NCBI GenBank assembly: GCA_036505615.1
Contig: DASXTB010000012.1
Span: 1 to 45,033 of the forward strand
DNA length: 45,033 nt
Direction: 5' to 3'
DNA from: DASXTB01 sp036505615
GTDB lineage: Bacteria; Acidobacteriota; UBA6911; JACQSX01
The notes under the pieces: generated by a model
What the model was told of the DNA's origin: nothing
The model's input: only the letters and a program-made list of their open reading frames with translations
The model's database searches: none
Shown: positions 23,797 through 33,605 of the stretch, one piece after another
Numbering within the stretch: position 1 is the stretch's first letter
How the letters are laid out: every line of letters starts with the position of its first letter
Position numbers and translations under genes: made by a program

Positions 23797-25092
23797 ATGT
23801 ACGCATATTCCGAGTCAAGGGGCCTGAGCGTATCGAAAACAACATTCTGCACAGCGGATGTTCGCTTCAGCGAGCGCCCGTCGGGAGAGACCATATTGTC
23901 CTATGGCCTCTTGCTCGTCTTCTTGTTGTTTCTATATGCAAATCCGGCGCTGTTGTTTCCCGCTCTTGGCGACGTGCGCCCTACTCAACTTGTGGCGGCA
24001 GCCGCCTTGGGGATGCTCTTCATTGAAAAGATGGCGGGCCGTCAGAGTCTCACCCTGGTTTGGCCTGAGAGCCATCTGATTTTAGCTTTCCTGGGAGCCG
24101 CGGGGCTATCGTGTCTTACCGCTCTTTGGAGTCGTTACGCCCTGGAGAATTTGCAGGATTTGGCAAAGTTCGTTGCCGTCTACTTTTTAATCGTCAACTG
24201 CATTAACAGCGAAAGAAGGCTCGGAGCCATCCTCTGGGCGATGGTTATCGGGGGACTCTTCCCTGCGCTGGGTGCCGCTCACAATTATTGGAACAGCGCC
24301 GTGGTTGAAGGCAGGACGACCTGGATAGGAATCTTTGGGAACCCGAACGACCTGGCGGCAAGTCTTGTCTTCTTGATTCCGTTGGCCATAGCAGTAGGGA
24401 GCGATCTGAGACCCTGGCTGCGTCCTGCGGCCTGGGCGATAGTGGCGGCCTTGATAGCCGCCATTTTGCTCACTTTTTCTCGTGGCGGCATATTGGGATT
24501 GATCGCGGTCCTGGTGATGCTGGCTTTGCATCACGGAAGTGTCACAAGGCGGGTGCTGACGATGATCCTGCTTGTCGCCAGTCTGCTTTTCATCAGCTTC
24601 TTTTGGTCTCGCGGCGAGGGGTTCTCGCATCTGAGCCAGGATTTCACGGCGCATCAGCGTCTGACCACAATTCAAGTCGGGCTGGCGATGTTCCAAGACC
24701 ACCCTCTGTTTGGAGTAGGCTTAGGCTGCTCTGTGATCGGCTGGCCTCTTTATGCGCCGCCCAATCTTTCTAATAAATGGCTTCACAACCATAACACCTT
24801 TGTACAAGTACTGAGCGAAACGGGAATAGCAGGCTTCATTCCCTTTGTACTGCTGCTGATTGCAGCCTTGCGCGACGCGCGGCGGGTTGCCGCCTCTTGC
24901 CAGGAATTCGGGCGCGAGAGAATGGCCCGACTCACTGCCGCCCTCGAAGTATCCCTTTGGGGCTTCTTAGTCTGTGCTATGGCGGGCGGAATTGCTCTGA
25001 CTTGGTTCCCCTACCTGCTGATAGGCGCTGTTTCGGCGGCAAAGAGCGTTGCACTAGGGGAGCTGGCAGACTCGCATGCCGTTGAAAACTAA
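23797..25092 (+). CDS. O-antigen ligase/polymerase-like membrane protein
   Basis: The 431-residue, strongly hydrophobic protein has about ten TM helices and the Wzy_C-type signatures: GIFGNPNDLAASLVFLIPLA in the first conserved loop, LLTFSRGGILGLIAV, and a large periplasmic loop with KWLHNHNTFVQVLSETGIAG. The conserved Arg (SRGG) and His residues (HNHN) used by this family are present. In a Wzx/Wzy-type locus it would polymerise the flipped repeat units at the periplasmic face. It follows the deacetylase after 9 bp and has an AAGGAA site. Confidence 0.87.
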   Translation: MYAYSESRGLSVSKTTFCTADVRFSERPSGETILSYGLLLVFLLFLYANPALLFPALGDVRPTQLVAAAALGMLFIEKMAGRQSLTLVWPESHLILAFLGAAGLSCLTALWSRYALENLQDLAKFVAVYFLIVNCINSERRLGAILWAMVIGGLFPALGAAHNYWNSAVVEGRTTWIGIFGNPNDLAASLVFLIPLAIAVGSDLRPWLRPAAWAIVAALIAAILLTFSRGGILGLIAVLVMLALHHGSVTRRVLTMILLVASLLFISFFWSRGEGFSHLSQDFTAHQRLTTIQVGLAMFQDHPLFGVGLGCSVIGWPLYAPPNLSNKWLHNHNTFVQVLSETGIAGFIPFVLLLIAALRDARRVAASCQEFGRERMARLTAALEVSLWGFLVCAMAGGIALTWFPYLLIGAVSAAKSVALGELADSHAVEN

Positions 25093-25104
25093 TCAAGAGT
25101 AGAC

Positions 25105-26628
25105 GTGGCCAAAACGAACTGGACATTTAAACCTGCTCTATTGCTGATGACCGGGCGAACTGCGGGCTTTGCCGTGACTGCATTGATGCCCTTGGTGCTC
25201 GTCAGGGTTTTCGATCAGTCTCAGTTCGGCACCTACAAGCAGCTTTTTCTGATCTATACGACGCTGTACGCCCTGGCTCAAGTTGGGATGGCGGAGAGCC
25301 TGTTTTATTTCGTGCCTTCGGCTCGGCGGCAAGTAGGCAGGTATGTCGTAAATTCGATGCTCGTTCTGGCCGCGGCAGGCCTGGCATCTATGGCACTCCT
25401 TCAGCTCATGGGATCGACCATTTCCTCATGGCTGAACAATCCCAGGCTGGCGATGTACTTTCCCTGGATGGGGGTTTATCTCCTGCTGACGCTGGTTTCG
25501 ACCACGCTGGAAATTGCCATGATATCCCGCAAAAGCTATCGCCGGGCATCTCTGACGTATGTCTTCAGCGATCTCTTGCGCTCGGCGCTTTTTATCATTC
25601 CAGTTCTTTTTGTGCCTAACCTCCATGCGTTGCTGGCCGGCGCCACAGCCTTTGCCGCGTTCCGGGTGGCCGTCACTTGCGCCTATATGAAGCGCGAGTT
25701 CCGCGGGGATCTGCGGCCGGATGCCAATCTCCTCAAGACACAGATGGCCTATGCCGTGCCCTTTGAGATGGCGGTCATTGTGGAGGCTTTTCAAGCAAAT
25801 TTTCACCAATACGCCGTATCGCATTATTTCGATGCCGCGACCTTCGCTATCTACTCGGTGGGCTGCTTTCAAATTCCATTTGTGGGCCTGGTGGCCAGCT
25901 CCGTGGGAAACGTATTGATGGTGGGAATGAGTGAGGAGATCCGAGATGGACGGTCCGAAACAGTGGTAGCTCTGTGGCACGACACTACCAGGAAATTGAG
26001 CCTCATGTTCTTTCCTTTGGTGGTGTTGCTTTTGGTTGTGGCGCGTGAGTTTATTGTTTTCCTCTTTACGGATCAATACGCGGCCAGCGTCCCTATCTTC
26101 ATGGTGTGGACAACGACCATCTTCCTAGCTGTGCTGCAAACGGATTCCGTCCTGCGCGTTTACGCTGAGACTCGTTTCCTTTTCTTCCTGAACGCGGTTC
26201 GACTGGTGGTGATACTGCTGTTGATACACTGGTTTCTCTCATCTTTTTCGCTGATGGGTCCGGTCCTGGTCACAATACTGGCGGCGCTGATTACCAAGAT
26301 ACAAGCTCTGGCACGCATCAGAAAAGTGATGCGGATCAGTGTGTCACAGCTTTTGCCCTGGGGAAACCTGGCGGCGATTTTGGCTGTTTCCGCTGTAGCG
26401 GCTGTGCCGGTCCTGATAATCAAACCGGAGCTGCATGGAACCAATTTCCTCATCCTGGCGATTACCGGTTTCGTTTATTTCGTTTCTTATTCCACCTTGT
26501 TGTGCTCGTTCGGCCTGCTGACTGATGCCGAATATCGAGCGCTTAAAGGATTGTGGCAGAGATCGAAAAGGTGGCTGCAAAGCCCGGCAGCCGGCGCCGT
26601 CGAAGCCGGCGAACTGTCCAGAAACTAG
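25105..26628 (+). CDS. Wzx-like oligosaccharide flippase
   Basis: This 507-residue protein starts at GTG 25105, 12 bp after the polymerase gene. It has about 12-14 predicted TM helices with the polysaccharide biosynthesis/MATE-like pattern: an N-terminal GRTAGFAVTALMPLVLVRVFDQSQFGTYKQLF, then FAIYSVGCFQIPFVGLVASSVGNVLM and a C-terminal set of helices. It should translocate undecaprenyl-linked repeat units across the inner membrane. It belongs to the same operon as the polymerase, as expected for a Wzx/Wzy route. Confidence 0.87.
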   Translation: MAKTNWTFKPALLLMTGRTAGFAVTALMPLVLVRVFDQSQFGTYKQLFLIYTTLYALAQVGMAESLFYFVPSARRQVGRYVVNSMLVLAAAGLASMALLQLMGSTISSWLNNPRLAMYFPWMGVYLLLTLVSTTLEIAMISRKSYRRASLTYVFSDLLRSALFIIPVLFVPNLHALLAGATAFAAFRVAVTCAYMKREFRGDLRPDANLLKTQMAYAVPFEMAVIVEAFQANFHQYAVSHYFDAATFAIYSVGCFQIPFVGLVASSVGNVLMVGMSEEIRDGRSETVVALWHDTTRKLSLMFFPLVVLLLVVAREFIVFLFTDQYAASVPIFMVWTTTIFLAVLQTDSVLRVYAETRFLFFLNAVRLVVILLLIHWFLSSFSLMGPVLVTILAALITKIQALARIRKVMRISVSQLLPWGNLAAILAVSAVAAVPVLIIKPELHGTNFLILAITGFVYFVSYSTLLCSFGLLTDAEYRALKGLWQRSKRWLQSPAAGAVEAGELSRN

Positions 26629-26641
26629 GGGACAAAATATC

Positions 26642-28594
26642 ATGTGCGGAATAGCCGGCATCGTAAGTCTAGAAGATAAGCCTGTGTGCCTGGAAGAAGT
26701 GCAGCAGATGTGCTCCGTTTTAACGCACCGCGGTCCGGATGAAGACGGCTTCTATTTCAATTCGGGCGTGTGCATGGGGATGCGCCGCCTCAGCATTATC
26801 GACCTGAAGACGGGCAGACAACCCATCCGAAACGAGGATGGCTCGATTTGGGTGGTCTTTAATGGCGAGATCTACAACTTCAAGGAACTGTTCCGGGAGC
26901 TGATCGACCGTGGTCACACTTTTCTCACGGCAACCGACACCGAGGTCATAGTCCATCTCTATGAAGAATACGGCACCGGTTGCGTGGATAAGATGCGGGG
27001 GATGTTCGCCTTTGCCGTATGGGATGGGCGCCGAAAGGAGCTCTTCGTTGCGCGCGACAGATTGGGCATCAAACCACTCTATTACGCCGAAGTGGCCGGC
27101 AGACTGGTTTTTGCTTCCGAAGTAAAGGCGATACTCCAACTGCCGGAGTTCGACGCCCGGCTTAGCTGGCAGGCTGTCAGCCACCTTTTCACCTTCTTGT
27201 CCACGTCTTCTTCAGAAAGCATCGTCGAAGGAATTCGAAAGCTTGAACCGGGGCACATTCTGATCGCTTCTCCAGGCCGGTCTCTTCGAATTCAGCGCTA
27301 CTGGGATGTGGAGTTTGAACCCAATTATCGCCGTAGCGAGAAGCAGACGGTAGAAACGCTGCGCGAGCTGCTTGAAGAATCTGTGAGCCTCCATCTGTTG
27401 AGCGATGTGCCCTTAGGCGCCTTCTTGAGCGGAGGTATTGATTCAAGCGCAACGGTTGCCACCATGGCACGGATGACATCGGCTCCGGTAAAAACTTTTT
27501 CCATCGGGTTTCCAGAGCAAGATTTTAAAGAGCTGGAACATGCCCATATTGTGGCGGAACGGTTCGGCACTGAACACCATGAATTGATCGTAGAGCCCAA
27601 CGCTCTTCAAATCATAGGGGAGCTGGCCTGGTACCTGGACGAACCATTTGGAGATTCCTCTGCCATCCCTACCTATATAGTTTCTCAGCTCGCATCCAGA
27701 CATGTGAAAGTGGTGCTCTCCGGCGACGGAGGTGATGAGCTCTTTGCGGGATATGACCGCTATGTGGTCGAGGAAAAAGAGAGAAACTTAAGGTTCCTCC
27801 CGTGGCCTGCCCGCATTGCGCTGGCGGCCGTCGCCAGAATCCTTCCCGAAGACTTCAAAGGCCAGAATTTCCTGCGGCACGTAACCTTACCGGATAAGCA
27901 GCGCTATCTCGACGCCTGTACGCTTTTCAGGCCTGAGGGGAAAATGAAGCTTTTTCAGAGCGACATTTTCAAGCTGCTGTCCGATTATGACCCGTGGAGC
28001 GCTAAGATTGAGTCGCTAACTCGCGCCGGTCACAACTGGCTTTCAGGACTGCAATACCTGGACCTGACGGGCTATCTCCCGCTGGACATACTTACCAAAG
28101 TCGATCGCATGAGCATGGCTCATTCCATCGAGGCCCGCGTTCCCCTGCTCGATCACAAGCTGGTGGAGTTCGCCGCGACCATCCCACCGGACCTGAGGCT
28201 GCGGCGAGGCACGACGAAGTACATCTTTAAACAGGCGATGAAGGGAATACTACCGGAATCGATCATTAACAGGCCAAAACATGGATTTGCCGTTCCGCTG
28301 GGACATTGGTTCAGGGGACAGTTGGGCGGCTTTGTGCGCCAGTTGCTGCTTTCGGAGCGAAGCAAGCAGCGCGGTATGTTTAACACTTCTTATATAGAGC
28401 GGCTATTGGAGAGGCACGAAAGAGGGAGAGAACTGGATTTGCAGCTCTGGACTCTCATTTCCTTTGAGCTCTGGTGCAGGACATTCCTGGACAGCCGCCC
28501 CAGCGCGGCGCGGGAAAGACGAGAAAAAGCGCCGCTCGCTTACGTCCGGCCGAAGGTATTAGACGGTTTGGAAGTGCTGATTCAGAGGGCTTGA
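26642..28594 (+). CDS. asparagine synthase-like amidotransferase 1
   Basis: The start is fixed by MCGIAG: Cys 2 must become the N-terminal nucleophile, so upstream extensions are wrong. The 650-residue protein has the glutaminase domain (LTHRGPDEDG, RRLSIIDL, FNGEIYNF, TDTEVIVHLYEEYG) and the ATP-dependent synthase domain (SGGIDSS at 263-269, LSGDGGDELFAGYDRY, EARVPLLDHKLVE). All expected motifs are intact. In EPS and O-antigen loci such proteins often amidate uronic acids rather than Asp. A paralogue lies at 33584. It is 14 bp after the flippase gene. Confidence 0.9.
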   Translation: MCGIAGIVSLEDKPVCLEEVQQMCSVLTHRGPDEDGFYFNSGVCMGMRRLSIIDLKTGRQPIRNEDGSIWVVFNGEIYNFKELFRELIDRGHTFLTATDTEVIVHLYEEYGTGCVDKMRGMFAFAVWDGRRKELFVARDRLGIKPLYYAEVAGRLVFASEVKAILQLPEFDARLSWQAVSHLFTFLSTSSSESIVEGIRKLEPGHILIASPGRSLRIQRYWDVEFEPNYRRSEKQTVETLRELLEESVSLHLLSDVPLGAFLSGGIDSSATVATMARMTSAPVKTFSIGFPEQDFKELEHAHIVAERFGTEHHELIVEPNALQIIGELAWYLDEPFGDSSAIPTYIVSQLASRHVKVVLSGDGGDELFAGYDRYVVEEKERNLRFLPWPARIALAAVARILPEDFKGQNFLRHVTLPDKQRYLDACTLFRPEGKMKLFQSDIFKLLSDYDPWSAKIESLTRAGHNWLSGLQYLDLTGYLPLDILTKVDRMSMAHSIEARVPLLDHKLVEFAATIPPDLRLRRGTTKYIFKQAMKGILPESIINRPKHGFAVPLGHWFRGQLGGFVRQLLLSERSKQRGMFNTSYIERLLERHERGRELDLQLWTLISFELWCRTFLDSRPSAARERREKAPLAYVRPKVLDGLEVLIQRA

Positions 28595-28656
28595 CAGTGT
28601 CGATAGCTTCCGCCAGGGAGTTGGAGTTAGGTTGCCGTTCAACGGGTGGCCGGGGT

Positions 28657-29832
28657 GTGGACAAAATTAAGTTACTTCAGTTCGTGACTCTGTTCCTGAT
28701 AGGCGGGACCGAGCGACACCTTGTCAACCTGGTGAGGGGGCTTGATCCGTCCGGGTTTGAACTTTACCTGGCGTGTCTCAAACGGATAGGGGATTTCTTG
28801 AAAGAGCTCGAGTTACGCGGCATCCCAATTTGCGAATACAACATCAACAGCCTGCACAACCTGAATACTTTGAAAGAACAGCTCAACTTTGCCACTTACC
28901 TGCGGCGAAACCACATCCAGGTGGTTCATTCCTACGGGTTTTACTCTAATGTTTTTGCTATCCCCGCTGCCAGGCTTGCCGGGACTCCCGTGGTCGTGGC
29001 ATCTATTCGCGACAGCGGCGATATTTGGACTCCCATGCAGCGGCGCGTACAGAGACTGGTTTGCCGCCTTGCCGACTACGTCGTTGCAAATGCGGAGGCT
29101 GTCAGGCAGCGACTGATAACAGAAGGGTACAATGCAAGCAAGGTAGCCGTTATAAGAAATGGCGTAGATCTTTCCAAGTTTGCCAGAAGAGGCAACTCCG
29201 GGCCCAGGATTCGGCAGGAACTGGGGCTTCCTGCGCGCGCCCCTCTGGTCGCAGTTTTCTCCCGTCTAAATCAGCTTAAAGGCATTGAGTACTTCTTGGA
29301 AGCGGCAGCCACCTTGGCTAGGGACTTCGAAAGCGCGCGATTCTTAATTATCGGCGACAGCACGCTCGGAGACGCGTCCTACCGCGAAAAACTCGAACAG
29401 GACGTGGGCCGGCTTGGATTAGGCCGGCGAGTAATATTTACAGGGTTCAGACTCGATGTGCCCGAGCTGCTCTCGGAGACCACGATTTCCGTGCTGCCAT
29501 CACTCAGTGAGGGACTATCCAATGTGCTGCTCGAGTCGATGGCCGCGGGAGTGCCCGTAATCGCCACTCGGGTGGGAGGGAATCCTGAGGTAATCGAGGA
29601 CGGGGTTAACGGGCTTGTCGTTCCACCGCGCGATGCGGGCGCCTTGGCCCGCGCCATCGCACTGTTCCTCCGTAACCCGATGCTGGCCTCGAAGCTGGGC
29701 CACGCGGGAAAGCAGCGAGTGACTCACTATTTCACGCTCGACAGAATGGTGCGGGAGACGGAGCGATTTTATCTGAGCGTGCTCCGGGCAAAGCGCGGTC
29801 AAGCCGTAATACGCTACGGGAGGTTGGCATGA
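28657..29832 (+). CDS. GT4 family glycosyltransferase 1
   Basis: GTG 28657 gives the usual GT4 beginning (VDKIKLLQFVTLFLIGGTERH); GTG 28597 would add 20 atypical residues. The about 391-residue protein is a GT-B enzyme: GGTERHLVNLV donor-site Gly motif, HSYGFYSNVFA, IRNGVDLSKF, VFSRLNQLKGIEYFLEAA, and SLSEGLSNVLLESMAAGVPVIATRVGGNPEVIEDG with the ExxxxxxxE pair. It would add one sugar to the lipid-linked repeat unit in the cytoplasm. Donor is unknown. Its stop overlaps the next start (ATGA). Confidence 0.9.
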   Translation: MDKIKLLQFVTLFLIGGTERHLVNLVRGLDPSGFELYLACLKRIGDFLKELELRGIPICEYNINSLHNLNTLKEQLNFATYLRRNHIQVVHSYGFYSNVFAIPAARLAGTPVVVASIRDSGDIWTPMQRRVQRLVCRLADYVVANAEAVRQRLITEGYNASKVAVIRNGVDLSKFARRGNSGPRIRQELGLPARAPLVAVFSRLNQLKGIEYFLEAAATLARDFESARFLIIGDSTLGDASYREKLEQDVGRLGLGRRVIFTGFRLDVPELLSETTISVLPSLSEGLSNVLLESMAAGVPVIATRVGGNPEVIEDGVNGLVVPPRDAGALARAIALFLRNPMLASKLGHAGKQRVTHYFTLDRMVRETERFYLSVLRAKRGQAVIRYGRLA

Positions 29833-30911
29833 AGCTCTTGCTGATCGGCCAATTCCCACCGCCGCATGGCGGGATCTCAGTACACATTGCAGAAATGCAA
29901 GCTCAGCTTACCCGAATTGGAGTCTGCTGCCATGTGCTAAATGTCGACAAGCACGCTCCCACAAGCGACCAGTACATTCGCATTCGTAATGGTCTGGACC
30001 TAGTGGCGGAGCTGTTGCGTCATGCGCGGCGCGGTTGGATGCTGCACTTCCACACCAGCGGGCACAACATCAAAAGTTGGATCCTGGCATTAGTTTGCGG
30101 CCTGGCGGGCCTGTCAGGCCCCGGACGGGTACTGACGCTTCACTCCGGCATGGTGCCTGATTACCTGAGAGGCGCCTCCGCCTGGCAGAGATGCCTGGCG
30201 CGCTTCGCTTGTTCGCTCTACAGCTGCGTGGTCTGCGTAAACCCTGAGATTGCTCAAGCAGTCAGCCGCCGTCTAGGCATATCCTCTCTCCGGCTAAAAA
30301 TCATTCCGGCATTTCTCCCCAGCATGGAGAGAGAGGTGACATTGCCTGAGCCACTGGAACAACGGATAGGAAAGTGCAAACCCCTGTTCTCAACCGCCCT
30401 CTTCTTCCGTCCGGAATACGGCTTCGAATTGCTCGTCAAGGCGCTGGTCCGATTGCGATCCGATTATCAGAGATTGGGGTGTCTGGTGCTGGGGGGAGAT
30501 CAACAAGAAGTCGAGGCGCAGAATTTTGTCAGGACGGAAGGAATGGAGGATTCGATCTTCTTGGTCGGAGACGTCTCCCACAACCTGTGTCTTGCGCTGA
30601 TAGCCCGATCAAACATTTTCGTCCGGCCCACGTTAAAAGACGGCGACGCCATCTGCGTACGCGAAGCGTTATCCCTCGGCGTCCCCGTTGTGGCAAGTAA
30701 CGTTGGCACAAGACCGCAGGGCGCGCTGCTTTTTGAACCGGGGAGCGTGGATGACCTGGTCTCAAAAATTAAGACAGCCCTCGCCCAACCGCGTCCGGCT
30801 TTCCGAAGGGAACCAGAAGACAAGCCAGACTGGAGTGGGCTGGAAAAGGTGCTGCAGACGTACCAGCGAATAATTTTCCGAAATAGCCAGCGCGCGCTGG
30901 CTGGACCGTGA
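29829..30911 (+). CDS. GT4 family glycosyltransferase 2
   Basis: The 360-residue protein is translationally coupled to the preceding gene. It has a GT-B layout: MKLLLIGQFPPPHGGISVHI at the N-terminus, HFHTSGHNIKSW, LTLHSGMVPDYL, and the donor region FVRPTLKDGDAICVREALSLGVPVVASNVGTRPQGALLF. The second Glu region is less typical (GALLFEPGSVDDL). It likely adds another sugar of the repeat unit. It is the last gene of operon 2 before the inverted-repeat element. Confidence 0.87.
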   Translation: MKLLLIGQFPPPHGGISVHIAEMQAQLTRIGVCCHVLNVDKHAPTSDQYIRIRNGLDLVAELLRHARRGWMLHFHTSGHNIKSWILALVCGLAGLSGPGRVLTLHSGMVPDYLRGASAWQRCLARFACSLYSCVVCVNPEIAQAVSRRLGISSLRLKIIPAFLPSMEREVTLPEPLEQRIGKCKPLFSTALFFRPEYGFELLVKALVRLRSDYQRLGCLVLGGDQQEVEAQNFVRTEGMEDSIFLVGDVSHNLCLALIARSNIFVRPTLKDGDAICVREALSLGVPVVASNVGTRPQGALLFEPGSVDDLVSKIKTALAQPRPAFRREPEDKPDWSGLEKVLQTYQRIIFRNSQRALAGP

Positions 30912-30954
30912 CCGTTCTCAGAGACCTCTTGAACGTGTTTGCACGTGGTGACGA

Positions 30955-31085
30955 AACGTGAGCAAAAATCAGAGCCGCGACCCTAAGGGAGCGGACCCGC
31001 GATCGATCAAATCAAAGAGTAGTCTAGGTTTGCAGGCAGGAGTGTCCGCTTGCTTACGCGCGCGACTCTGATTTTTTCTCACGTT
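30955..31085. repeat. 131-bp inverted-repeat element, second copy of the family
   Basis: Arms 30955-30996 and 31044-31085 are 42 bp each, reverse complementary at about 35 of 42 positions, and contain the same agagccgcgacc core as the element at 676-823. The right arm ends 21 bp before the heparinase start codon and runs into a T-rich segment (gattttttctcac), so a transcript would fold into a long hairpin between operon 2 and the following genes. Confidence 0.7.
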
Positions 31086-31106
31086 CAAGGCACGTTGGAG
31101 AAAAGT

Positions 31107-33605
31107 ATGGCGAAAGGTCCAATTGAAAAGCTGAGCAGGCTGCGCCATATGTCCGCCGTCGAGGCTCGTTACCGGCTGCGGGAACAGCTGCGATCCCAAT
31201 GGGACCGGATGAGGTTCCATTTTCGGATGAATGGAATGTCTGATCGGGATTTGCTTTCGCTGTTTCAAGCCTCCAGCCGGCCTGATTGGGACGATAAAGG
31301 TTCCCGGTTGCAAAATGGTTTCTCGCTCAAAGGTTATCTTCAGGAGAAAACCGCGCCTCGATTCTATTTACCGGCGGACGACCCGGGCCGCGAGAAGCTG
31401 GTGAGATTGATCGCCCGAGATTTTCCTGAATGGATCGAGCAGGCGGTCGACGATGCGGAGCGGATTTGCGAGCACGTAGTTGGGCTTCTCGGCCATGGCG
31501 AAATTTATTTGGGACGCGAGATTGACTGGCACAGAGACCCTGTGACGGGCACCGGCTGGCCGCGCCGCTTCTGGGCCGACTACGATCTTGTTCACAGCCG
31601 CGACCCGGAAGACCCCAAAATTATTCACGAGTTGAACAGGCAGCAGCATCTACCGCGGCTTGCTAAGGCATTTTTGTTAACCGGCGAAGAGCGCTACGCC
31701 CGCGAAGCCATTGCGCAGATGCAGAGTTGGATCGATCAGAATCCGCAGGGACTGGGAATCAACTGGCATTGCAGTCTTGAGATCGCTCTACGAGTAATTT
31801 CCTGGCTATGGACTCTCTTTTTTCTGCTTCCGTCGCCATCTCTTGATGAGGCTGCAGCACGGCGTTTAGTGAAGTCGCTCCTTGCCCAACTGGATCAGAT
31901 CTATCGCTACCCATCGCGCTTCAGCAGCCCCAATACGCATTTACTTGGCGAGGCGACTGCCCTGTTCATCGGAGGGCTGCTTTTTCAGGAGTTGGAGCCG
32001 GCTGCGGCCTGGCTGCGACAGGGCGTCTCTCTGTTGGAGACGGAGATGGAGCGTCAAGTTTCCGCTGACGGAGTACACGCGGAACTCTCTTCTTATTATC
32101 ACTGCTACGCGCTGGACTTTTACCTGCAGTCAGTGGCACTGGCTCAACGCAATGGTTTCCCCATTCCGCGTTCGCTTTCGGGCCGGCTCTGCCAAATGGT
32201 CGAATTTCTGATGCACTTTATGCTGCCTGACGGCTCGATTCCTCTGCTGGGCGACGATGATGGAGGTCGAGCGCTGGCGTTGCGGAGCAGCGATTACCGC
32301 AGCTTCCCTGATGCTCTCTGCACTGGAGCAGTGTTGTTTCGCAGACAAGACTTTAAACATCAGGCAGGGAGTTTTAGTGAGGAGACGCTGTGGCTGCTGG
32401 GCGGCGACGCCTGCCGCGCTTACGCGCTTATCGAAAGTATGCCCCCTGATACGCCGGGCCGTTCCTATGTCGACGCCGGCTATTTTATCCAGCGCTCCGG
32501 CTGGGAGGAGCTTGATAGCCATCTCATTTTTGACTGCGGGGGGCTTGGCGCACCCACTGGCGGACATGGCCATGCCGACGCGCTTTCTCTTGTCCTTTCT
32601 GCCGGAGGAAAGGAGTTGCTGGTCGATCCTGGCACCTTTGTTTATAACTGCGCTCCTGAGTGGCGCAACTTCTTCCGCTCGACGCGAGCGCACAATACGG
32701 TCGTCATCGATGACAGCGAGCAGTCCCAAGCAGGGGGAACGTTTAGTTGGGAGCAAAAGGCGATTGGGAAGCTGCTTAAACATTTCTCGCTGCAAAACCT
32801 GGAATATGTCGAAGCAGTGCACAGTGGCTACACGAGGCTGCGACAGAGCGTCATCCACGGCCGCGCTCTGCTCTTCAACAGGCCCGAATATTGGGTAGTG
32901 CTGGACAATTTCCAAGGGCTTGGTGAGCACAATTTTGATTTCTATTATCATTTCTCGCCCCAGAGCCAACTCGCCCTCTACCCTCAGAGCGACCCGAGCG
33001 TGCTAAGGGCCGTTGCAAATTGCGAAGGCGCCGGATTGCAGCTCTTCATGCTTGCCGGGCATCCCCTGACAGGCGAAGTTATTTCCGGCCGGATATCGCC
33101 CGCCCAAGGATGGGTCTCAACCCGTTACGGGGAACGAAGGCCCGCGCCGACGCTGCGAGCCCATTTTTCTTCAACGGTTCCATCGGCCGCCGTCTGTTTC
33201 CTAATACCCTTTACTGCCGCTGCCGAAGCAAATTGGGAACAGGCCATGCATGCGCCATTTCGAAATTTGGGAATGAGTAGTCTGTCCCCAATTAAATCGG
33301 AGGGGGCGATCGCTTGCATGCTGGCGTGTGGCCGATGGCAGGACATCGTGGTGTTTTCAAGAGAGGATTCGGAGGCAAAAGTGCTGGATTTTAGGCTGCG
33401 CGGAGAGTTGTTCTGGCTACGCACCAGCAATGGTGTTTTAGAGAAGCTTCTAGCTATCAATGCACGCAGCGTCGCTCACCAGGGGAAAGTCATCTTTGAC
33501 AGCCGTGACTCGCTCCCCTACATCTCGGTTCGATTCAGTGGAAACGAACTGATTATCGAGCCGAAAGAGGTTAGGGAAAAAGTATGTGCGGAATTTGCGG
33601 CATAG
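31107..33605 (+). CDS. heparinase II/III-family protein
   Basis: ATG 31107 has a GGAGAA site; an in-frame start at 31050 lies within the repeat element. The 832-residue protein has an all-alpha toroid N-terminal region (MSAVEARYRLREQL, WHRDPVTGTGWPRRFWADY, LNRQQHLPRLAKAF, INWHCSLEIALRVISWLW, PNTHLLGEATALFIGG) and a C-terminal beta-sandwich with GGHGHADALSLVLSAGGKELLVDPGTF. Candidate catalytic residues are the Asn/His of SPNTHLLGE, the Tyr of SSYYHCYALDF and the His pair of GHGHAD. These are uronate-polymer lyases; in synthesis loci they trim or release polymer. No clear signal peptide is seen. It overlaps the next gene by 22 bp. Confidence 0.88.
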   Translation: MAKGPIEKLSRLRHMSAVEARYRLREQLRSQWDRMRFHFRMNGMSDRDLLSLFQASSRPDWDDKGSRLQNGFSLKGYLQEKTAPRFYLPADDPGREKLVRLIARDFPEWIEQAVDDAERICEHVVGLLGHGEIYLGREIDWHRDPVTGTGWPRRFWADYDLVHSRDPEDPKIIHELNRQQHLPRLAKAFLLTGEERYAREAIAQMQSWIDQNPQGLGINWHCSLEIALRVISWLWTLFFLLPSPSLDEAAARRLVKSLLAQLDQIYRYPSRFSSPNTHLLGEATALFIGGLLFQELEPAAAWLRQGVSLLETEMERQVSADGVHAELSSYYHCYALDFYLQSVALAQRNGFPIPRSLSGRLCQMVEFLMHFMLPDGSIPLLGDDDGGRALALRSSDYRSFPDALCTGAVLFRRQDFKHQAGSFSEETLWLLGGDACRAYALIESMPPDTPGRSYVDAGYFIQRSGWEELDSHLIFDCGGLGAPTGGHGHADALSLVLSAGGKELLVDPGTFVYNCAPEWRNFFRSTRAHNTVVIDDSEQSQAGGTFSWEQKAIGKLLKHFSLQNLEYVEAVHSGYTRLRQSVIHGRALLFNRPEYWVVLDNFQGLGEHNFDFYYHFSPQSQLALYPQSDPSVLRAVANCEGAGLQLFMLAGHPLTGEVISGRISPAQGWVSTRYGERRPAPTLRAHFSSTVPSAAVCFLIPFTAAAEANWEQAMHAPFRNLGMSSLSPIKSEGAIACMLACGRWQDIVVFSREDSEAKVLDFRLRGELFWLRTSNGVLEKLLAINARSVAHQGKVIFDSRDSLPYISVRFSGNELIIEPKEVREKVCAEFAA

